From: Kordiimonadaceae bacterium
Lineage (GTDB): Bacteria; Pseudomonadota; Alphaproteobacteria; Sphingomonadales; Kordiimonadaceae
Assembly: GCA_014238195.1 (NCBI GenBank)
Contig: JABABO010000017.1
Coordinates: 1-23,634, forward strand
DNA length: 23,634 nucleotides
Reading direction: 5' to 3'
The stretch's first letter is position 1, and every line of letters begins with the position of its first letter. Shown here one piece after another: positions 15,172-20,916 of the stretch. The notes under the pieces are model-generated. The model saw nothing but the letters and a program-made list of their open reading frames with translations. It did no database searches and was not told the DNA's origin. Position numbers and translations under genes: made by a program.

Positions 15172-15961
15172 GATCAATATCCTTCAAAAATTGGCGGATA
15201 TGACCTTCGACTTGGTAAGCACCGCGGTCAAGAATGTCATAATGATCGAAGCCTTTCAGTTCGGTGTAACGTGCTAATGGAATGACGCGGGCATAAGCAT
15301 GACCAATGCTGGGCGGTGTTTCGCTGTCTTCACTGCCATAGATCAGCAAAGCAGGAACGCGCATCTCTCGAGCACTGTTTGCTAGATTTTCATTCACCAC
15401 ATTTACAAAGGTTTCACGCAGTTCGCCAGCGCGGTTATAATCCGTGCTGCCATAATGGGCACGAAAGTCCTCAAGCCGATGGCTGCCAATAAGCCTGTCA
15501 GACCAGTAAGAAAATTTACCAATAATTTTTATAACCAAGCGTTTTATGCTGGCTTTTGTGCTGAGTTTACGGGGAATACCAGCCCCTGCAATCATGATCA
15601 CAGCTTTCACAAGATCGGGATAGTATTTTGCCATTTGAACAGAGACACGGCAACCAAAGCTGTGACCAATAAAAACATAAGGTTTATGGTCATCCCTTTT
15701 CAGAATTTCGGCAAGCGCATCTGCATAATCTTTGGTGCTGGCGCCTTTTTTCAGCATCGGCGTTTTACCGAACCCTGGTTGATCAAAGTTAAGGTGCCTG
15801 CCCTCAGTGTTTAACAGTTTTATTAATCGGGTGAAGGCTGTGTGATCTTGCCCCCAGCCATGCAGCCAAACGAACGTAGCTTGAGGACTGTCTTTTACAG
15901 TTTCCCCCGTGATTTCACTGTGCCAGTGTTGTTCAGAATTATGTGATATGGTTTCGTTCAT
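15164..15961 (-). CDS. alpha/beta fold hydrolase
   Basis: A 265-residue alpha/beta hydrolase with a complete catalytic apparatus: oxyanion-hole motif LHGWGQD (33-39), DQPGFGKT (60-67), nucleophile elbow GHSFG with Ser101, Asp212 in YGSEDSETPP and His240 in GFDHYD. The cap region (about 125-185) is basic and helical (RKLSTKASIKRLVIKIIGKFSYW) and could lie against the membrane. There is no signal peptide, so the enzyme is cytoplasmic. Sequence alone cannot distinguish esterase, amidase or peptidase activity. Its ATG overlaps the ddl stop by ATGA and its end overlaps the MurF-type start, so the three proteins should be made together. Hydrolysis of a peptide, ester or amide made by the two neighbouring ligases is a reasonable inference. 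Confidence 0.88.
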   Translation of the reverse strand: MNETISHNSEQHWHSEITGETVKDSPQATFVWLHGWGQDHTAFTRLIKLLNTEGRHLNFDQPGFGKTPMLKKGASTKDYADALAEILKRDDHKPYVFIGHSFGCRVSVQMAKYYPDLVKAVIMIAGAGIPRKLSTKASIKRLVIKIIGKFSYWSDRLIGSHRLEDFRAHYGSTDYNRAGELRETFVNVVNENLANSAREMRVPALLIYGSEDSETPPSIGHAYARVIPLARYTELKGFDHYDILDRGAYQVEGHIRQFLKDIDHD

Positions 15962-17187
15962 GATGTGAAGAGCGTCGCCCCACCACGCACAGCCGTCGTG
16001 TCACCTAAGCGAGCCGCAGAAAGCGCAAAGCCTTCTAAAATCATTTGGTTGCTCAGTGTTAAGAAGCTGATCGGTGTTGCTGCCGCTTCCCACAGAAAAT
16101 ATGCAAATGACCCTGGAATCGTGTTAACCTCATTCACCCAAATTTCACCCGTGGCACTGTTACATAAAAAATCAATGCGCACACTCCCTGCTAGCTGCAA
16201 CACCTCAAATAACGCTTTCGCGTGGCCGCGTATTAATTGGTCTTGCTCAGTGGTTAGCTCCTTGGGGTCTAAAATACGGTTTAGGCTTGCCATGCCCTGA
16301 CTGGGGCCAGTTTTCAGTTTTGGCGCGCCTGCCGCGCGTCCACCCAAGTATTTATTTTTAAAGTCCAGAATATCAACGCTAGATAAAGGGCGTTCTATCG
16401 CTGAGGTTTGAATTTTACCATCAAGATCACACCGAGCAGCAATATTATACTCAACAAGATTTGCTACAAATGGTTCAATAATCGCTTGTCCATCCATTTT
16501 AAAGGCCTGCATCAAGCCAGCGATCAGGTCATCTAGGTTGCTTGCTTTGGCGACACCAATACTACTGCCAAGGTTCACAGGCTTGACAATAACAGGAAAG
16601 AGCGTGTCGCCTAGAGCTTGCTTCAAATCATCAAGCAGCGCATTTTCATCAATGAAATCCCTTGCTTTTGGGCGATTTACGACGAATTCGCCTAATACAT
16701 TCAAACCCTCAGCGCGGGCGCAGCGCTTGGTAAAAGCCTTATTCATCGTGGCGCTAGCACCAAGGGGCCGGCACCCCGTATAAGGAATAGCTGCAAAATC
16801 TAATAACCCTGCTAATGTACCATCTTCACCGTTTGAGCCATGCACTGCAGGGACAGCAATATCAAAAGGCATTGCGATTGTTTTAAAGCCAAACAGTGTT
16901 TTTTTCTGCAGTGTAAAGTGTGGCCTGCCAAGGGCTTTAGACGCACTCAGATCAAGCTGAATGGGAACTAAATCGGCCTGAGCAGACGCTAAAGCCAAGG
17001 GGTAATTATTGCGTTTTGTGAGGGTGCTGCCTGTCCACCATGCACCCAAAGGATCAATATATACTGGGATTCCCTCATATTTAATCGGGTCCAGTGCTTC
17101 CAGAAATTGTAACCCCGTCAGGACAGAGACATCATGTTCGACACTGCGTCCACCAAAAATAACAGCGACGATTTTCTTTTCAGCCAT
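15958..17187 (-). CDS. ddl: D-alanine--D-alanine ligase family protein, long form
   Basis: A 409-residue ATP-grasp ligase, about 100 residues longer than DdlB. Visible motifs are FGGRSVEHDVSVLTG (Glu17), HGSNGEDGTLAGLLDFAAIPYTG, VKPVNLGSSIGVAKA, IEPFVANLVEYNIAA, the omega-loop ILDFKNKYLGG (Lys279-Tyr280), VRIDFLC (Arg337, Asp339) and the metal ligands in EVNTIPGSFAYFLWE (Glu353, Asn355). The KY pair in the omega-loop is the form associated with D-Ala-D-Ala rather than D-Ala-D-lactate synthesis. After NTIPG the usual M/F-T-S-H/Y-S sequence is replaced by SFAYFLWE, which could change acceptor choice. The expected activity is ATP-dependent coupling of two D-amino acids. GGGG lies 5 bases before the ATG. 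The gene leads an operon with the hydrolase and the MurF-type ligase. The dcw cluster's own ddl is not in view, so this is probably an accessory copy. Confidence 0.9.
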   Translation of the reverse strand: MAEKKIVAVIFGGRSVEHDVSVLTGLQFLEALDPIKYEGIPVYIDPLGAWWTGSTLTKRNNYPLALASAQADLVPIQLDLSASKALGRPHFTLQKKTLFGFKTIAMPFDIAVPAVHGSNGEDGTLAGLLDFAAIPYTGCRPLGASATMNKAFTKRCARAEGLNVLGEFVVNRPKARDFIDENALLDDLKQALGDTLFPVIVKPVNLGSSIGVAKASNLDDLIAGLMQAFKMDGQAIIEPFVANLVEYNIAARCDLDGKIQTSAIERPLSSVDILDFKNKYLGGRAAGAPKLKTGPSQGMASLNRILDPKELTTEQDQLIRGHAKALFEVLQLAGSVRIDFLCNSATGEIWVNEVNTIPGSFAYFLWEAAATPISFLTLSNQMILEGFALSAARLGDTTAVRGGATLFTS

Positions 17188-17222
17188 GTAAGCCCCATTT
17201 TTTGGTCAGCATGATACACATA

Positions 17223-17395
17223 TATAGCCAAATGCAGTGAATTTTGATCCCCTTATTTGGCTATAAGTCTTTATGTCGGTTCGACGTATCCCAAGAGACT
17301 TTGCTAATAATGAAATCATTATTCATTGGTCTCGCTATTGTGTCGGTTCGACTTATCAATAAATAATGAAATCATTATTCATTGGTCTCGCTATA
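17223..17395 (-). repeat. palindromic intergenic element, copy B with duplicated half unit
   Basis: On the minus strand this matches copy A (7092-7208). The hairpin TATAGCCAAAT/ATTTGGCTATA is perfect here (17223-17233 and 17255-17265, 11 of 11). The palindromic half unit is present twice: a 33-base stretch starting AATAATGAAATCATTATT is identical at 17306-17338 and 17362-17394. TGTCGGTTCGAC also recurs at 17274-17285 and 17341-17352. The extra half unit lacks the CCCAAGAGAC-type segment, so it is about 11 bases shorter. Confidence 0.88.
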
Positions 17396-17480
17396 GTCTG
17401 CAAAAATCTCATACACATTTATTTAGCGAATAAATAAGGCGCAAGCAAAGATAATTCTTTAAGCTAAGTATGAAATTATG

Positions 17481-17506
17481 CTGTGGTTCTTATAATAGAA
17501 CAACAG
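17481..17506. terminator. hairpin downstream of the DUF4136 lipoprotein gene
   Basis: CTGT-g-GTTCT TATAAT AGAAC-a-ACAG forms a stem of 9 pairs with one mismatch and a 6-base loop, about 45 bases past the lipoprotein stop. No T run follows on the minus strand, so a terminator role is tentative. Confidence 0.35.
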
Positions 17507-17550
17507 CTAAAGACTAAGCATGGCAATATAATGTCATTCTAATGAAAGTT

Positions 17551-18174
17551 TTATTCGCCGCGATCACGTTTGATCACCACTGGGCGTGTGACACCACTGG
17601 GGCCTGGAAATTCAGTAAACATAGCCTCAACCATTAACGGCATTATTTTGGGCAAATCATTACTGCGGGCATCTGCCTCCGTGCGGCCCTCAAACAATTT
17701 ATCCCCTTCATATTTGCGAATTTCTAAGTGTAATTCCGTGTGATAAACGGTCCGCGCTACAAGTTTATCATGCGTGTCGTAAAATGGATCACCGTGAAAA
17801 GACCCCCAATAGCCCCATCCACGACCATAGCCTAAATGCCAAGCGTGGGCAAAATGCCCCCGTGTTGATGGGCGGGATTCTATTTTTTCGCGGCCATCAT
17901 TCATTTTGACATCAAAACCCACAATAAGCTCAGGGTTTTCGCCGTCAGTGACTTTATAACCATATTGGCGCAGCTTAGTTGCGATTAAGCCAGCGTAGCT
18001 TTTGAATTCTAAGGATTCAATTCGGTCTGGATTCATTGGGACAATCGCTACACTTTGCCCAGACGGTATGCCCAGCGTATGAAAAGCCGTTACATCGCTG
18101 CGAAAACTATAGGAACATGCCCCAAGAAGTAAAATCAAGATGGGGGTAAGGCGTTTGACTAATTGCGGTTTCAT
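17551..18174 (-). CDS. DUF4136 family lipoprotein
   Basis: A 207-residue lipoprotein. The signal peptide MKPQLVKRLTPILILLLGAC ends in an LLGAC lipobox with Cys20 as the lipidation site. The body fits DUF4136: FHTLGIPSGQSVAIVP, a SYAGLIATKLRQYGYKVTDGENPELIVGFDVKM block, a Gly/Trp/His-rich loop (HLGYGRGWGYWGSFHGDPFYD) and TELHLEIRKYEGDKLFEGRTEADA followed by a C-terminal helix. It probably faces the periplasm, on the inner or outer membrane. The function of the family is unknown. The ATG at 18174 is supported by AAAGGGA five bases upstream; the frame runs 11 codons further to 18207, but that would disrupt the signal peptide. Confidence 0.8.
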   Translation of the reverse strand: MKPQLVKRLTPILILLLGACSYSFRSDVTAFHTLGIPSGQSVAIVPMNPDRIESLEFKSYAGLIATKLRQYGYKVTDGENPELIVGFDVKMNDGREKIESRPSTRGHFAHAWHLGYGRGWGYWGSFHGDPFYDTHDKLVARTVYHTELHLEIRKYEGDKLFEGRTEADARSNDLPKIMPLMVEAMFTEFPGPSGVTRPVVIKRDRGE

Positions 18175-18273
18175 TCTATCCCTTTCAACAGCTGTGACTG
18201 CTAACACTTACCATAATAGGCTTTTAAAGCTGAATGCTAGCTGAATATTTGCTTTTCTAATGCACAAATGTGG

Positions 18274-19287
18274 CTATCTTATGTATCCTACCACTTGTTT
18301 CACTTCGTTTAAGATTGGTTCTGCTATGGCGCGCGCGCGTTCAGCCCCAAAGCGTAAGATCTCATCAATATAGCTTGGGTCTGCTTGTAATTTAAGCATT
18401 TCTTCGGTGATGGGAGCTACTTTATCAACAATGATTTCTGTTAAAGCTTTTTTGAAGTCCCCAAAACCCTTGCCTTCAAACGATGTACAAACCTGATCAC
18501 TGGTTTGCCCTGCAAGGGCTGCGAATATTGAGACTAGGTTTTGAGCTTCTGGTCTGCCCGCTAGCTCTTTGGCCGTCGCGGGTAATAATTCAGCGTCGGT
18601 TTTGGCTTTGCGGATTTTCTTCATCAACGTATCTGTGTCGTCATTAAGATTAATGCGGCTGTAGTGTGATGGGTCAGACTTTGACATTTTTTTCAAGCCG
18701 TCCCGCAGGCTCATAATTCGTGTGCCTTCGCCTTGAATAATCGGTTGAACATCAGGGAAAATATCGCATTCAAAATCATGATTAAATTTTTGAGCAATAT
18801 CACGGGTTAACTCAAGATGTTGTTTTTGATCTTCGCCAACTGGAACATGCGTGGCTTTATAGAGTAAAATATCAGCCGCCATCAGATTTGGGTATACAAA
18901 AAGTCCTGTGGAGACTTGTTCGCTGTTTTTACCCGCTTTATCTTTGAACTGTGTCATGCGGTTCAACCAGCCAAGACGGGCAACACAGTTAAAAATCCAT
19001 GCCAGTTCCGCATGGGCCGCGACTTGGCTTTGATTATACAAAATCGAAACTTTTGGATCGACACCGCTCGCGATATAAGCCGCAGCTGCCTCGCGCGTTG
19101 AGGCCGCCAAATCCGCGGGGTCTTGCCACTGTGTAATTGCATGCATATCCACCACACAGTAAAGACATTCGTATTCTTCTTGCAGCAGCACCCAGTTGCG
19201 AAAAGCGCCTAGATAATTGCCTAAGTGCATGTTACCGCTGGGCTGTGCACCTGAAAAAACTCTGTTTTTAAATCCGCCTGTCGACAC
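18274..19287 (-). CDS. trpS: tryptophan--tRNA ligase
   Basis: A complete 337-residue class I aminoacyl-tRNA synthetase that charges tRNA-Trp. The HIGH-type motif appears as [17 protein letters not shown] near residue 16 and the KMSKS loop as [15 protein letters not shown]. The TrpS signatures [62 protein letters not shown] and the C-terminal anticodon-binding helices are intact. The start is GTG at 19287, preceded by AGGAG with a 6-base spacer. It follows murJ by 74 bases on the same strand, the usual alphaproteobacterial order. Confidence 0.97.
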   Translation of the reverse strand: MSTGGFKNRVFSGAQPSGNMHLGNYLGAFRNWVLLQEEYECLYCVVDMHAITQWQDPADLAASTREAAAAYIASGVDPKVSILYNQSQVAAHAELAWIFNCVARLGWLNRMTQFKDKAGKNSEQVSTGLFVYPNLMAADILLYKATHVPVGEDQKQHLELTRDIAQKFNHDFECDIFPDVQPIIQGEGTRIMSLRDGLKKMSKSDPSHYSRINLNDDTDTLMKKIRKAKTDAELLPATAKELAGRPEAQNLVSIFAALAGQTSDQVCTSFEGKGFGDFKKALTEIIVDKVAPITEEMLKLQADPSYIDEILRFGAERARAIAEPILNEVKQVVGYIR

Positions 19288-19361
19288 GGTCTACTCCTGA
19301 AACGTAAAAGCGTTTATACTGTGAGGTGCTTATGGCAATGAAGCAGCATTTGGTCAAGGTT

Positions 19362-20915
19362 TTAGAACTTCAAGCGCCTGAGTTCCTTTAAAGTGACAGC
19401 TTTTAAGGCGATGGCTGCGACTGTATAAGATAAAACACCAACACAGACCAATCCTACAAGCGCGAAAACACGAACAAGGGTATCCTCAGCAAAATATACT
19501 CCCATATGGGATTGATAAGACCAAACAACACCCCCCATAATGATGCTAGAAAGTAAGATTTTAACACAGCGCCGCAGGGTATCAGTTTGCAGATAAAAAT
19601 AGGCCCGGCGCTTTAACCCCACATACAGCATCAGAGCGTTCAACCAAGCAGCGACAGACGTTGCAAGGGCCAGACCAACATGGGCAAAATAGTGAATTAA
19701 AATAAGATTAAGCACTGTGTTGACAAGTAAGGAAATGACAGCGATTTTGACAGGTGTTTTAGTGTCTTTGCGTGCGAAATAGCCTGGTGCCAGCACTTTG
19801 ATCAAAATATAGGCTGGCAGGCCGCAGGCATAAGCCATTAGGGCCGCTGCGGTTGCGTGTGTGTGTGCCGCTGTAAAAGCACCCCGTTCAAACAAACTTT
19901 GAATCAACAGGTCGGGAACAAGAATCAGGGCAGTTGCTGCGGGTACTGTTAGCATTAGGGCAATTTGCATGGCTTTATTTTGCTGCGTGATTGCCCCTTG
20001 CGTATCACCGCCCGCCAACAGGCGGCTTATACTAGGCAGTAGCACAGTACCAATAGCAACACCGATGACCCCAATGGGTAATTGGTTTAATCGGTCCCCA
20101 TAAAATAACCAGGATACTGACCCTTCGGGTAAAAAGCGGGCAGCCAACAAAACATCAATGAGCAGATTTAATTGCAAAACACCTGCACCAAAAGCAGCAG
20201 GGCCTATGAGGCGCATTAAATTTCGTACATCTTTGCTTGGCTTGGGGATTGTTAGGCGCAAATTGATGCCAGCACGCACGCAAGCAATATACAGTAATAA
20301 AAGCTGCAGCCCCCCCGATACAGAGACACTGATCGCAACCGCGCGACCTGCTGTAAGGTCACTGTCCCTAAAGATGACCATGGCCATTATCATGCATATA
20401 TTTAAAATAACGGGGGCAAAAGCTGCGGCTGCATATCGTTCGAAGGCATTTAAAATACCCGCCAGATACGTAACAAGACTGATAAGCAGCAGATACGGAA
20501 ACGTATAGCGACCAAGCTCAACCACTAAGTCAAATTTTTGTTTATCACCATCAAAGCCACCTGTTAAGCCCCACATAACACTCACCATGCCGACTTCCAT
20601 GATAATTAATAAAAGTACCAATGTCGGTAATAGCCATGCAAGAACATGCGCAGCAAAAGCTTCAGCCGCTTGTTTGCTCGTTGGGGTGATGTCTTTACCA
20701 AGAAGTTGGGCAAACATTGGCACAAAAGCAACGGCAAAAGCCCCTTCCCCAAACAAACGGCGAAAAAAGTTAGGGAGCTTAAAAGCGATAAAAAACGCAT
20801 CCGCAATCATGCTGGCACCAAGCGTACCCGCCATAACAACATCGCGTACAAACCCAAAAACGCGGCTGAGTAAAGTGTAACTGCTAACCGTTGATATGCG
20901 CCTTAGTAAACCCAT
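19362..20915 (-). CDS. murJ: MurJ (MviN) lipid II flippase
   Basis: A 517-residue polytopic membrane protein with about 14 helices. It starts with the MurJ signature LRRISTVSSYTLLSRVFGFVRDVVMAGTLGAS and continues ADAFFIAFKLPNFFRRLFGEGAFAVAFVPMF. Conserved segments include FPYLLLISLVTYLAGILNAFERYAAAAFAPVILNI, LPEGSVSWLFYGDRLNQLPIGVIGVAIGTVLLPSISR and FERGAFT. MurJ moves lipid II across the inner membrane for peptidoglycan synthesis. The ATG lies one base after the glnD stop (TAG-T-ATG) with no ribosome-binding site, implying translational coupling to glnD. Confidence 0.97.
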   Translation of the reverse strand: MGLLRRISTVSSYTLLSRVFGFVRDVVMAGTLGASMIADAFFIAFKLPNFFRRLFGEGAFAVAFVPMFAQLLGKDITPTSKQAAEAFAAHVLAWLLPTLVLLLIIMEVGMVSVMWGLTGGFDGDKQKFDLVVELGRYTFPYLLLISLVTYLAGILNAFERYAAAAFAPVILNICMIMAMVIFRDSDLTAGRAVAISVSVSGGLQLLLLYIACVRAGINLRLTIPKPSKDVRNLMRLIGPAAFGAGVLQLNLLIDVLLAARFLPEGSVSWLFYGDRLNQLPIGVIGVAIGTVLLPSISRLLAGGDTQGAITQQNKAMQIALMLTVPAATALILVPDLLIQSLFERGAFTAAHTHATAAALMAYACGLPAYILIKVLAPGYFARKDTKTPVKIAVISLLVNTVLNLILIHYFAHVGLALATSVAAWLNALMLYVGLKRRAYFYLQTDTLRRCVKILLSSIIMGGVVWSYQSHMGVYFAEDTLVRVFALVGLVCVGVLSYTVAAIALKAVTLKELRRLKF

Positions 20916-20916
20916 A

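Larger units (their letters stand above)
17188..17550. other. 363-base intergenic region, no gene seen
   Basis: This stretch between the ddl start and the DUF4136 stop holds the compound repeat element (17223-17395). It also has a 7-bp hairpin ATTTATT/AATAAAT with loop TAGCG (17417-17435) and a longer hairpin at 17481-17506. No credible ORF is present. It must contain the promoter of the ddl operon, but I could not fix its hexamers. Confidence 0.6.

Noticed and set aside
15958..17187. VanA-like D-Ala-D-lactate ligase
   Set aside because: The omega-loop retains the Lys-Tyr pair (279-280) typical of D-Ala-D-Ala synthesis, and no vanH- or vanX-like gene is nearby.
17274..17395. CRISPR-like repeat array
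   Set aside because: There are only two units, each strongly palindromic, with no spacer-length regularity. The same unit occurs singly at 7092, so it is an interspersed element and not an array.
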